From the NCBI GenBank assembly GCA_004000515.1, contig CP034537.1, positions 4,292,001 through 4,356,000 of the forward strand: a stretch of 64,000 nucleotides of DNA, read 5' to 3'. The stretch is from Pseudomonas poae (GTDB taxonomy: Bacteria > Pseudomonadota > Gammaproteobacteria > Pseudomonadales > Pseudomonadaceae). Positions 18,626 through 27,409 of this stretch are shown piece after piece (the stretch's first letter is position 1; the number at the start of each line of letters is the position of its first letter). A program made the translations under genes and the position numbers. Under the pieces are notes generated by a model. The model saw only the letters and a program-made list of their open reading frames with translations, was not told the DNA's origin and searched no databases.

Positions 18626-18710
18626 TTACTGGCTCATTGGCGTTAGTCGGTAACAAGGCGTTACGTTAGAGTCGCGACGATGCTCTTGGCAACCCCTGGA
18701 AGATTTGCTT

Positions 18711-19709
18711 ATGACCCGCCCGCGTTTTCTGCCCGACAACTTCACCCTCACCCTGATCGCCACGGTGATCCTCGCCTCCCTGCTGCCCGCCAGCGGCCAG
18801 ACCGCCGTGGCCTTTGGCTGGGTGACCAACCTGGCAATTGCGCTGCTGTTTTTCCTGCACGGCGCCAAGCTGTCGCGCCAGGCCATCGTGGCCGGTGCCG
18901 GGCATTGGCGCCTGCACTTGCTGGTGTTCAGCCTGACCTTCGTGCTGTTTCCGCTGCTGGGCCTGGCACTCAAGCCGGTGTTGTCACCGCTGATCGGCAA
19001 AGACCTGTACATGGGCATGCTCTACCTCTGCGCCTTGCCGGCCACGGTGCAGTCGGCAATTGCCTTCACCTCCCTGGCGCGGGGCAATATCCCGGCGGCG
19101 ATTTGCAGTGCTGCGGCGTCGAGCCTGTTCGGGATCTTTCTCACGCCGTTGCTGGTGACCCTGTTGCTCAATATGCACGGGGAGGGCGGTTCTACCGTCG
19201 ATGCCATCCTCAAAATCAGCGTGCAACTGTTGCTGCCGTTTATCGCCGGGCAGATCGCCCGCCGCTGGATCGGCGAGTGGGTCGGGCGCAATAAATCCTG
19301 GCTCAAATTCGTCGATCAGGGCTCGATCCTGCTGGTGGTGTACGGCGCGTTCAGCGAAGCGGTCAACGAAGGCATCTGGCACCAGATCCCGCTGTGGGAA
19401 CTGGGCGGCCTGGTGGTGGCGTGCTGCGTATTGCTGGCGTTGGTGCTGGTGGCTTCGACCATATTGGGCAAGGCCTTTGGTTTCAACCAGGAAGACCGCA
19501 TCACTATCCTGTTCTGTGGTTCGAAGAAAAGCCTGGCGACCGGTGTGCCAATGGCTCAGGTGTTGTTCGCCGGGGCGACTATGGGCGTGTTGATCCTGCC
19601 GCTGATGCTGTTCCACCAGATCCAGTTGATGGTCTGCGCGGCACTGGCCCAACGCTATGCCAAGCGGCCGGAATCGATTCCGGAATTGATGGGGCAAGTC
19701 GACCCTTAA
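18711..19709 (+). CDS. yfeH: YfeH-like putative Na+-dependent (bile acid:sodium symporter family) transporter
   Basis: A 332-residue membrane protein with about nine or ten hydrophobic segments. It matches the E. coli YfeH type through AIALLFFLHGAKLSRQAI, GHWRLHLLVFSLTFVLFPLLG and YLCALPATVQSAIAFTSLAR, and GSKKSLATGVPMAQVLF. The start is the ATG at 18711 with GGAAG upstream; an in-frame TTG lies 6 bases earlier. It is divergent from an AraC regulator. The physiological substrate of this family is not established. Confidence 0.88.
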   Translation: MTRPRFLPDNFTLTLIATVILASLLPASGQTAVAFGWVTNLAIALLFFLHGAKLSRQAIVAGAGHWRLHLLVFSLTFVLFPLLGLALKPVLSPLIGKDLYMGMLYLCALPATVQSAIAFTSLARGNIPAAICSAAASSLFGIFLTPLLVTLLLNMHGEGGSTVDAILKISVQLLLPFIAGQIARRWIGEWVGRNKSWLKFVDQGSILLVVYGAFSEAVNEGIWHQIPLWELGGLVVACCVLLALVLVASTILGKAFGFNQEDRITILFCGSKKSLATGVPMAQVLFAGATMGVLILPLMLFHQIQLMVCAALAQRYAKRPESIPELMGQVDP

Positions 19710-19717
19710 TAATCTCT

Positions 19718-19772
19718 GGGAAATTTCCTACATAACAGCAGGAAGCTTCCCTTACAGATTCGGAATATTCCC
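19718..19772. promoter_or_regulatory. Array of three BvgA/RcsB-like inverted heptads upstream of the EAL gene
   Basis: Three dyads follow each other: GGGAAATTTCCTACA at 19718, GGAAGCTTCCCTTACA at 19741 and GGAATATTCCC at 19762. Their centres are about 22 and 21 bases apart, two helical turns. Similar sites precede the regulator gene and the fimbrial operon. Binding by the NarL-type regulator at 20665 is inferred. Confidence 0.6.
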
Positions 19773-19815
19773 GGCCACTATCACCGCCTTCGCACCCGCA
19801 AAGTGGTTGGTAAGC

Positions 19816-20600
19816 ATGGCCCCTTCTTCCGTCAAACCCTTGCCCAGTGAGCTGGAGATCCAGCGTGGCCTAGCCCTGGGTGAGTTTCGCGCCTGGTTCC
19901 AACCCAAATTCGACCTGCGCACCGGCCAACTGGCCGGTGTAGAAGCCTGGTGCGGTGGGAGCATCCGGCGCGGGGCGTGCTGTTGCCCGAAGACTTCCTT
20001 GCCGCCGTGCTGGCCTATGACCTGATCGACGACATGTTCAAGCAACTGCTGGAACAGGGCCTTAGCCTTATGGGTGTGCTGCGTAGGCAAGCGCTGCCGC
20101 TGGAACTGGCGTTCAACCTGCACGCGTCGCAATTGCTCGACGGTGGTTTGGTCGCGCATATCCAATGGGCCCTCGGCCAGCATGGTTTTCCAGGCTCGTC
20201 CCTGATGTTCGAGTTCGCCGAAAACGGCCTGCTGAATGCCTCACCCGCCGTGCAGGAAAACCTGCTGCGCCTGCGCATGCTGGGCTGTGGTTTGTCGATT
20301 GATGACTTCGGCAACGGCTTTTCGTCCCTCAAGCTGCTCTGCCAGCTGCCCTTCAGCCAGCTCAAGCTGGACGGCGAATTTGTGCGCCACTGCCCGAGCC
20401 TGGTCAGCAGCACCCTGGCCCTGGCCAATTTTCTCGGCATGAGCCTGGTGATCGAAGGCGTCGGCAGTCCGCGGATCCTTGACGGCGCGCGGGCCCTGGG
20501 CTGTGAACTGGGCCAAGGCTTTTTCCTGGCACGGCCAATGGCGGGCTACCGCCTGCTGCCCTGGCTGGAAGCGCATGCCAACGGCCGCTCAAACTTCTAA
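19816..20600 (+). CDS. Stand-alone EAL domain protein (c-di-GMP phosphodiesterase-like), frameshifted
   Basis: A 261-residue EAL domain with no receiver domain. After adding one T near 19952-19954 it reads GVEALVRWEHP, so the EAL motif is intact. Other catalytic segments are FNLHASQL, EFAENGLL, LSIDDFGNGFSSLKL, QLKLDGEFV and VIEGV. This suggests an active or weakly active phosphodiesterase, though the loop after IEGV lacks the usual Glu-Thr. It is upstream of the RocA1-like and RocS1-like genes. In P. aeruginosa the corresponding RocR carries a receiver; here that version lies at 31084-32294, so this may be a duplicated antagonist freed from phosphorelay control. Confidence 0.82.
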
Positions 20601-20613
20601 GAAATTTCCTACA
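20598..20613. promoter_or_regulatory. BvgA/RcsB-like inverted heptad upstream of the response regulator
   Basis: TAAGAAATTTCCTACA is an inverted heptad (TAAGAAA/TTTCCTA) about 52 bases before the regulator start at 20665. It matches the sites at 19718 and 25853 and resembles RcsB and BvgA sites, suggesting autoregulation. Confidence 0.6.
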
Positions 20614-20664
20614 CTCAGATCGCGCTCGTGTATTTTGGGGCGGATTTGTCTCACAGGGGTTGTT

Positions 20665-21291
20665 ATGTTTAAAGCGTTAGTCGTGGATGATCATCCGTTT
20701 ATTCGCTCCTCGGTGAAGATGCTCTTGAAGCAGGAAGGCTTTGAGGTCGTGGCCGAAGCCGATAACGGCGCCGACGCGATACAGCTGGCTCGCGAGCATG
20801 AGCCCGAGTTGATCGTGCTGGATATCGCCATGCCCAAGCTGGATGGCCTGGAAGTGATCGCGCGTCTCTGCGGCCTTGGCCTGTCAAGCAAGATCCTGGT
20901 GCTGACCTCCCAGTCGCCGCAGTTTTATTCCATGCGCTGCATGAAGGCCGGCGCGGCGGGCTACATCTCCAAGACCAATGACATGGACGAGTTGGTCAAG
21001 GCGATCAAGGCGGTCATGAGCGGCTACACCTTCTTCCCCAACCTGGCCCTCAGTTCGGTGCGCCGCAGTGATGCCGAGACCACCGACCTGGAACTGATCC
21101 AGACCCTGTCGGACCGTGAGCTGACCATCCTGCAGCAACTGTCCCAGGGCTTGAGCAACAAGGAAATCGGCGACGCGATGCTACTCAGCAATAAAACCAT
21201 CAGCACCTACAAGACGCGCCTGATCGAGAAACTCAAGGTCAAGTCGGTGGTGTACCTGGCCGATTTCGCCAAGCGTAATAACCTGGTCTGA
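20665..21291 (+). CDS. NarL/FixJ-type response regulator (RocA1/BvgA-like)
   Basis: A 208-residue regulator. The receiver domain (1-120) has the acidic pocket VVDDH, phospho-acceptor Asp53 in LIVLDIAMPKLDG and the switch residues LTSQ and K in ISKTND. The LuxR-type HTH (about 145-208) reads LSDRELTILQQLSQGLSNKE followed by TISTYKTRLIEKLKVKS. Its stop is directly followed by the ATG of the hybrid kinase gene, so the two form a cognate pair. It likely activates the fimbrial operon through the heptads at 25853-25889. Confidence 0.92.
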   Translation: MFKALVVDDHPFIRSSVKMLLKQEGFEVVAEADNGADAIQLAREHEPELIVLDIAMPKLDGLEVIARLCGLGLSSKILVLTSQSPQFYSMRCMKAGAAGYISKTNDMDELVKAIKAVMSGYTFFPNLALSSVRRSDAETTDLELIQTLSDRELTILQQLSQGLSNKEIGDAMLLSNKTISTYKTRLIEKLKVKSVVYLADFAKRNNLV

Positions 21292-24200
21292 ATGAACACT
21301 TTCCTGCGTAAATGGCTGCTGGGTGTGTGGTTGGTCGCCGGCTTGAACGGCGCTGTACTGGCGGCTGCCCCGGCACAAACATTCCAGGTGTTGGGACGCT
21401 CGCACGTGTCCGATTACGGCGTGTCGCTGTCGGAACAGGACTGGAGTCTGTTACGCAGCAAAGGCGTATTGGTGATGGGCGCCTCAGCGCCGGATTACTC
21501 ACCGTTCGCCATGACCACCAATAGCCGCGACTACGAAGGACTCACCGCTGACTACGCGCAATTGCTCAGCGAGCTGTTGCGCACACCCGTGGAAGTGCGC
21601 CGCTTTGCCTCCCGCGCCGAAGTGATCGACGCACTCAAGCAGGGCGAGGTGGATTTCCTCGGCACCGCCAATGGCTATGAACAAGCCGATCATGACCTGC
21701 TGATGTCGACCTCCTATGCCGAGGACCAGCCAACCCTGGTCACCCAGGTCGCCAACAGCCAGACCCTCACCGAAGGCTTGGCCGGCAAAAGATCGCCATG
21801 CTTTACCACTACCTGCCGCCAGAAGCAGTGCAGGCGTTTTACCCCGAGGCCACGTTGCAACTCTATCCTTCGACCCTGAGTGCAATTGGCGCTGTCGCTT
21901 TCGGCAATGCCGACGTGTACCTGGGCGACTCCATTAGCGCCCAGTACCTGATCAACAAGAACTACCTGAACAACGTGCAACTGGCCGACTTTTCCCAGAT
22001 GGAAGTCAGCAATTTTTCCTTCGCGGTGGCGAACGCCAACAACCGTCTGCTGCACATCATCAACACCGCGCTGGCGGCGATCCCCCAGGGCGAGCGCATG
22101 ACTATCCTGCGTCGCTGGAGCGCCGGCGGCGGCAGCATGCCGGGGCGTACGGTGCTGAATTTCAGCGCCAGCGAGCAGCGCTGGATGGCCGCTCACCCGC
22201 GCTTGAAGGTGGCGATCGACGACAGCTTTGTGCCGTTCTCGTTTTTCAACGAAGACGGCGAGTTTCGCGGGATCAGTGCCGATGTGCTGGCCAAGGTCGC
22301 CTTGCGCACCGGCTTGAAGTTCGAGGTGCGCAACACGCAGTCTGTGGCCGGCATGATCGAGCAGGTTCGCACGGACAAAGCCGACCTGCTGATCACTCTC
22401 ACACCCAGCCAATCCCGTGAAAGCCAACTGCGGTTTACCCGGCCCTACTTGAGCATGCCGTACGTGCTGATCAGCCGCATCGGCCCAAACAGCCCGGCAA
22501 CCCTGGATGAAATGGCCGGCAAGCGCCTGGCGGTAATCACTGGTAACCCGGTGCGTGACCAATTGCTCGACGATTTCCCGAACATCACCTTGGTCAACGC
22601 CGAGAATGCCCAGCAAGCCATGGCCCTGGTGGCCAATGGGCAGGCGGATGCCGCCGTCAACTCGTTGATCACCGCGCGCTACATGATCTCCCGCCAATAC
22701 CGTGACCAATTGCGCATCACCACCACCGTCGGTACCGAGTCGGCGCGTGTTGCCTTCGCCACGTCGCGTGGCGCGCTGGAGCTGTATTCGATCCTGGAAA
22801 AAGCCCTGCTGAGCATTCCGCCGGAAGAGATGGACGAAGTCACCAACCGCTGGCGCAGTGAAATCGTGGTGGATGACAGCTATTGGCTGCGCAACCGCAC
22901 TTTGATCCTGCAGGGGTTTGCCGGCGCGGCACTGCTGCTGTTGGTGGCTTTCGGCTGGATCGCGTACCTGCGCATGTTGATGCGCCAGCGCAAACAGGCG
23001 CAGATCGCCTTGAACGACCAGATGGAGTTCATGCGCGTGTTGATCGACGGCACGCCGCATCCCATCTATGTGCGCGACCGCGAGGGGCGGTTGCGCATCT
23101 GCAACAGCGGCTACCTGCAAGTCTTCGGTGTGGAGCGCGAAGCGGTGATTGGCAAGACTGTGGTCGAAGGCGTGCTGAAAAGTGCCGACGAGGCCGCCGC
23201 CTACCATGCAGACTATTTGCAGGTGATGGCCGAAGGCGTGCCCAGGGTGCAGGACCGCAGCCTGACCATGGATACGGACAGCGTGTTGACGATCTACCAC
23301 TGGATGCTGCCGTATCGCGGCAGCGACGGTGAGGTCAGCGGCATGATTGGCGGCTGGATCGATATCAGCGAGCGTCAGCATCTGCTCGAAGCCTTGCGCG
23401 AGGCCAAGGAAGGTGCCGACGCGGCCAACCGTGCCAAGACCACCTTCCTGGCGACCATGAGCCATGAAATCCGCACGCCGATGAACGCGATCATCGGCAT
23501 GCTTGAACTGGCGATGAAGAAGGCCGACCAAGGCGTCACCGATCGATTCTCCATCGAAGTCGCTTCGGGTGCGGCCCGTGGCTTGCTGGATTTGATCGGC
23601 GATATCCTCGACATCGCCCGCATCGAATCCGGCCGCCTGTCCCTGGCGCCGGAGCGCGCCAACCTGCGTGAACTGGTGGAGTCGGTAGCACGAATCTTCG
23701 AAGGGCTGGCGCGGCAGAAACACCTGCAACTGATCCTCGACCTCGACCCGCGTATCAACCGCGAGGTGTTGGTGGACCCGCTGCGCTTCAAGCAGATCGC
23801 GTCCAACCTGCTGAGCAACGCCATCAAGTTCACCCAGCACGGTCAAGTGCGCCTGCGGGTCAGTGCCGAACCGAGCCACGGTGACGAACGCCTGGCAATC
23901 TGCCTGCGGGTGGAAGACACCGGCAGCGGTATTTCCCAGGACGACCAGCAGCGCCTTTTCAGCCCGTTTGCCCAGGCCAGCAACGCTGGGCAGTCGGCGC
24001 GCGGTGGGTCGGGACTGGGGTTGATGATCAGCCGCACCCTGTGCGAAATGATGGGCGGCAGCCTGGTGCTGCACAGCGTGCTGGGGCAGGGCACCCAGGT
24101 GGAAATGCGCGTCAGCCTGCCGACCCTCGCTACGCTGGACGCGCCAGCCGCTGTCGAGCCTGTTCAGTTGCACGCGGCGCAGTCGCTCAACGTACTGGTG

Positions 24201-24917
24201 ATCGACGACTACCCGGCCAATCGCCTGCTCCTAACCCAGCAACTGCATTATCTTGGCCACCGCGTGGTCGACGCCGAAGACGGTGCCCACGGCCTGCGTG
24301 CCTGGCGTGCGCAGCCCTTCGACGTGGTCATCACCGACTGCAACATGCCGCTGATGAATGGCTACGACCTGACCCGCGCGATTCGTGACGAAGAGCGCGC
24401 CAGAAGCCTGCCTGCCGGGCTGATCCTCGGCCTGACCGCCAACGCCCAACCTGAAGAAAAAGACCGCTGCCTGGCTGCGGGCATGGACGATTGCCTGTTC
24501 AAGCCCATCAGTTTGCAGGGCCTCAGCGCTCACTTGGCATGCTTGACGCCGCACAGTGAGCCGGTAGCGGTTGACGTCCAGTCGGACGACATCGACCTCA
24601 CCAGCCTGGAGCAGCTCAGCCGTGGCGACCCGGCCTCGATCAAGAGCCTGCTGCATGACCTGGCCACCAGCAATCAGCAAGACATGTCGCGGTTGATGCA
24701 GCTGTTTACCCAGCATGACGTGACGGGGCTTTCTGACCTGGCACACCGGGTCAAGGGAGGCGCGCGGATTATCAAGGCGCAGCGTTTGATTCAGGCGTGT
24801 GAAGGGTTGGAAACGGCTTGTGAGGGGTTGAATTCGGCGGTGTTGACTGATGCGGTGGATGGGTTGCAGCGGGCTATGGAGCAGTTGGAGCGGCGGTTGG
24901 AGAGTTATTTGGTGTAG
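21292..24917 (+). CDS. BvgS/RocS1-like hybrid sensor histidine kinase, frameshifted
   Basis: An unorthodox kinase of 1208 residues after correction. Order: signal peptide (1-25), two periplasmic SBP_bac_3 Venus-flytrap domains (about 50-280 and 290-525), one membrane segment near 538-560, PAS (about 575-700), HisKA with His725 in MSHEIRTPMNA, HATPase, receiver with Asp1016 in ITDCNMPLMNG, and HPt with His1152 in AHRVKGGARI. The frame breaks at 21787-21790, where A4 must be A5 (LAGKKIAMLYHYL). The full His-Asp-His relay should phosphorylate the NarL-type regulator encoded just upstream and perhaps the REC-EAL protein. In the Roc system such kinases control cup fimbriae. Confidence 0.9.
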
Positions 24918-24927
24918 GTGTGTATAT

Positions 24928-25196
24928 CCGTTGCTGCGGTAACGGCCTCCTATGGTTCCGCCCTTACGGCGGGTCACTTTTGGAAGAGCGCCAAAGTAAC
25001 CAAAAACGCTTCGCCCCAACACTCGGCACCTCGCCTAGGCTCGGTGTGCCCTCACTCCGGCTTTGGAGCGTGGGCCGCCGCGATGGGCCATCCTTGGCCC
25101 AGCGCGGCTAACCCGGCGTCCTGCCGGGTTACCCACGCTCCAAAGCCTGCGTTCGGCCAGCGTGTTTGACGGGGCGCCTCTAGATCAAAAGCAAGA
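24928..25196. repeat. Left arm of a large intergenic inverted repeat
   Basis: About 270 bases that recur, inverted and diverged, at 25540-25813. Conserved inner palindromes include TAACCCGGCGTCCTGCCGGG and GGGCCATCCTTGGCCC. No gene fits. It has the look of a dispersed Pseudomonas non-coding repeat. Confidence 0.8.
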
Positions 25197-25248
25197 GCGC
25201 GGCGGCCTTAGAGCCGACCGGTTAGTGTGTGCCGATCACCGTTTAAAC

Positions 25249-25336
25249 TGTGGGAGCTGGCTTGCCTGCGATGGCATCAACTGGGTGTGCCTGATGTACC
25301 GAGTTGTTTGCATCGCTGGCAAGCCAGCTCCCACAG
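25249..25336. repeat. REPIN inside the large inverted repeat
   Basis: Inverted REPs of the CTGTGGGAGCTGGCTTGC type flank a central spacer of about 40 bases. It is the same subtype as the REPIN at 17727-17814. Confidence 0.85.
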
Positions 25337-25376
25337 AAAGCAGGTTTCACAGGGTAAGGAAGCCGGACACGGTCAA

Positions 25377-25472
25377 AAATGTGGGAGCGGGCTTGCTCGC
25401 GAATGCGGTGGATCAGCCAATGAATGTGTTGACTGACACACTGCATTCGCGAGCAAGCCCGCTCCCACATTT
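25377..25472. repeat. REPIN inside the large inverted repeat (second subtype)
   Basis: Inverted REPs AAATGTGGGAGCGGGCTTGC and reverse, around a spacer containing GTGGATCAGCCAATGAATGT. It is nearly identical to the REPIN at 34262-34357. Confidence 0.88.
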
Positions 25473-25503
25473 GGATCTCCATGTATCAGGCAGACAGCGG
25501 TCT

Positions 25504-25539
<36 letters not shown>

Positions 25540-25813
25540 TTTTTGATTTTGATCTTGATCTTAGGCGCCCCGTTAAACCACGCTGGCCGAACGCAGGCTT
25601 GAATCCGTGGGTAACCCGGCAGGACGCCGGGTTAGCCGTCCTGGGCCAAGGATGGCCCATGACGGCGGCCCACGGATTCAAGCCGGAGTGAGGGCATGTC
25701 GAGCCTAGGCGAGACACCGAGTGGTGGGGCGAAGCGTTTTGCTTACTTTTGCGCTCTTCAAAAGTGAGCCGCTGTAAGAGCGGAACCATAAGCCGCCGTT
25801 ACCCAAATAACGG
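25540..25813. repeat. Right arm of the large intergenic inverted repeat
   Basis: The reverse complement aligns with 24928-25196 along its length, sharing GCCTGCGTTCGGCCAGCGTG and the CCTCACTCCGG segment but differing in many bases. This means an old inverted pair rather than a recent duplication. Confidence 0.8.
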
Positions 25814-25852
25814 ATATGCCCCCAAAAAAATCCCACCCCAATCAAATCCCGT

Positions 25853-25889
25853 GGGAAATATCCTACAAGCCGGAGGGACGCGTACTACA
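25853..25889. promoter_or_regulatory. Two BvgA/RcsB-like sites upstream of the fimbrial operon
   Basis: GGGAAATATCCTACA at 25853-25867 and GGGACGCGTACTACA at 25875-25889 are exactly 22 bases apart. The first strongly resembles the dyads at 19718 and 20598. They lie about 140 bases before the major subunit gene and are a likely activator site for the regulator at 20665-21291. Confidence 0.6.
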
Positions 25890-26026
25890 GGATCAGCCAC
25901 CCCAAAGCGGAAGATAAACCCGTCGACACAGCAGATGCTTTGTTAATACCAGGCGCACATCAGGCACCTGACAACTCATCAACGCATGGCGACAGTGTTT
26001 AAAAACTTTCCCATTGGAGTTGCACC

Positions 26027-26572
26027 ATGAAGATCAAAGCCCTCTCGCTCGCTGCCCTGGTTTGCGCAACCGGCACCCAGTTCGCCAACGCCGCCGATGG
26101 CACCATCAATTTCAACGGTGAGCTGGTCAACCAGACCTGCACCATCGCTGTAGACGGCGTTGTCAGCCCAGCCGTGGCTACCGTGACCCTGCCGACCATC
26201 TCCACCGGTCTGCTCACTGCCGCTGGCCAAGCCGAAGGCCGTACCGGTTTCAACATCCAGCTGAGCAACTGCGTCGGCGCTGCCGCCACGGCGGCTGCGT
26301 TCTTCAACTCGGGCGCTACCGTCGACCCGATCACCGGCAACCTGAACAACATGACCGGCACTGCCACCAACGTGCAGTTGCAACTGGTCGATGCTCAAGG
26401 CGGCGCCGTGATCCAGGCCGGTAACACCAACCAGCTCACCCAGACCACCCGCAACACCATCGACGGCACCGGTTCGGCCAACATGCCGTACGCCGTGCAG
26501 TACTTCGCTACCGGCCCTACCACCCCTGGCACCGTGGTCAGCTCCATCACGTACAACGTCGACTACCAGTAA
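26027..26572 (+). CDS. Major fimbrial subunit (Cup-type, chaperone-usher pathway)
   Basis: A 181-residue pilin. A signal peptide (1-22, ending FANA) is followed by GTINFNGELVNQTCTIAVDG, the conserved N-terminal part with the first disulfide Cys; the second Cys is in QLSNCVG. The C-terminus SSITYNVDYQ gives the donor-strand/chaperone-binding end with the penultimate Tyr. It is the first gene of a subunit, chaperone, usher, adhesin set, matching CupC-like loci next to Roc regulators. Confidence 0.9.
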   Translation: MKIKALSLAALVCATGTQFANAADGTINFNGELVNQTCTIAVDGVVSPAVATVTLPTISTGLLTAAGQAEGRTGFNIQLSNCVGAAATAAAFFNSGATVDPITGNLNNMTGTATNVQLQLVDAQGGAVIQAGNTNQLTQTTRNTIDGTGSANMPYAVQYFATGPTTPGTVVSSITYNVDYQ

Positions 26573-26634
26573 GCCGCAGGCACGTCTGCGCGCAGCCTAT
26601 GCGGCGCGCCGATGTGCGGCTGATGAGGTGTGTT

Positions 26635-27372
26635 ATGTCCTGCCTGAAAATGCTTCGTCGTAGTGCATGCGTGGCCCTTGCCACATTGGTCTGCTCCCAG
26701 GCCATGGCCGGTGTGGTGATCACCGGTACCCGTCTGGTTTACCCGGCGGGCCAGAAGGAAATCACCGTCAAATTGAACAACAACGGTTTGCACCCCGCGC
26801 TGGTCCAGGCTTGGGTCGATACCGGTGATATCAAGTCCAGTCCCACCAGTTCCAAGGCGCCGTTTGTGCTGTCGCCGCCGGTGTCGCGCATCGACCCGAG
26901 CAAAGGCCAGAGCCTGCGCTTGATGTTTACCGGTGCGCCATTGGCCAGTGACAAGGAGTCGGTGTACTGGCTCAACATCCTGGAGATCCCACCCAAGGCC
27001 GAAGGCCCGGTGGATCTGAATGTGCTGCAGATGGCATTTCGTTCGCGGATCAAGGTTTTCTACCGTCCCGATGGCCTGCCCGGCAGCGCCACTGACGCCC
27101 CATCCGCACTGCAATGGAAGGTGATCCCCCAGGGTCAGGGTTACGCGTTGCAGGCGTTCAACCCGAGTGCTTTCCACGTGTCTCTGGTGGAGTTGAACCT
27201 GGCGGTGGGCAACCAGCGCTTCGAAGGTGAAAACGGCATGGTCGGCCCCGGTGCGACCCACGTGTTTGCCGTGAATGGCCTCAAGACCTCACCCGGCGCT
27301 GCCCAGGTCGAGTTCAACGCCATCAATGACTACGGCGCCTTGATGCCGATGCAGCAACCGCTCAAGCCCTGA
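26635..27372 (+). CDS. Periplasmic fimbrial chaperone (PapD/CupC2-like)
   Basis: A 245-residue chaperone. Signal peptide 1-25 (CSQAMA) is followed by GVVITGTRLVYPAGQKEITV. The family signature DKESVYWLNILEIPPKA is clear, as is the second domain with NPSAFHVSLVELNL. The start at 26635 has GAGG seven bases upstream; in-frame ATGs at 26599 and 26623 are less good. It caps subunits in the periplasm and delivers them to the usher encoded next. Confidence 0.92.
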   Translation: MSCLKMLRRSACVALATLVCSQAMAGVVITGTRLVYPAGQKEITVKLNNNGLHPALVQAWVDTGDIKSSPTSSKAPFVLSPPVSRIDPSKGQSLRLMFTGAPLASDKESVYWLNILEIPPKAEGPVDLNVLQMAFRSRIKVFYRPDGLPGSATDAPSALQWKVIPQGQGYALQAFNPSAFHVSLVELNLAVGNQRFEGENGMVGPGATHVFAVNGLKTSPGAAQVEFNAINDYGALMPMQQPLKP

Positions 27373-27409
27373 TCTGCACGCTAACGCTCCAGCGTACGAG
27401 TAACTGACC

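Noticed and set aside
21714..24173. An open frame of 819 codons on the minus strand opposite the hybrid kinase
   Set aside because: It has no recognisable domain, is antisense to a gene with a complete domain series, and long antisense frames are common opposite high-GC Pseudomonas genes.
25249..25472. Possible CRISPR array from repeated palindromes
   Set aside because: Only two REPINs of different subtypes with no regular repeat-spacer units and no cas genes.
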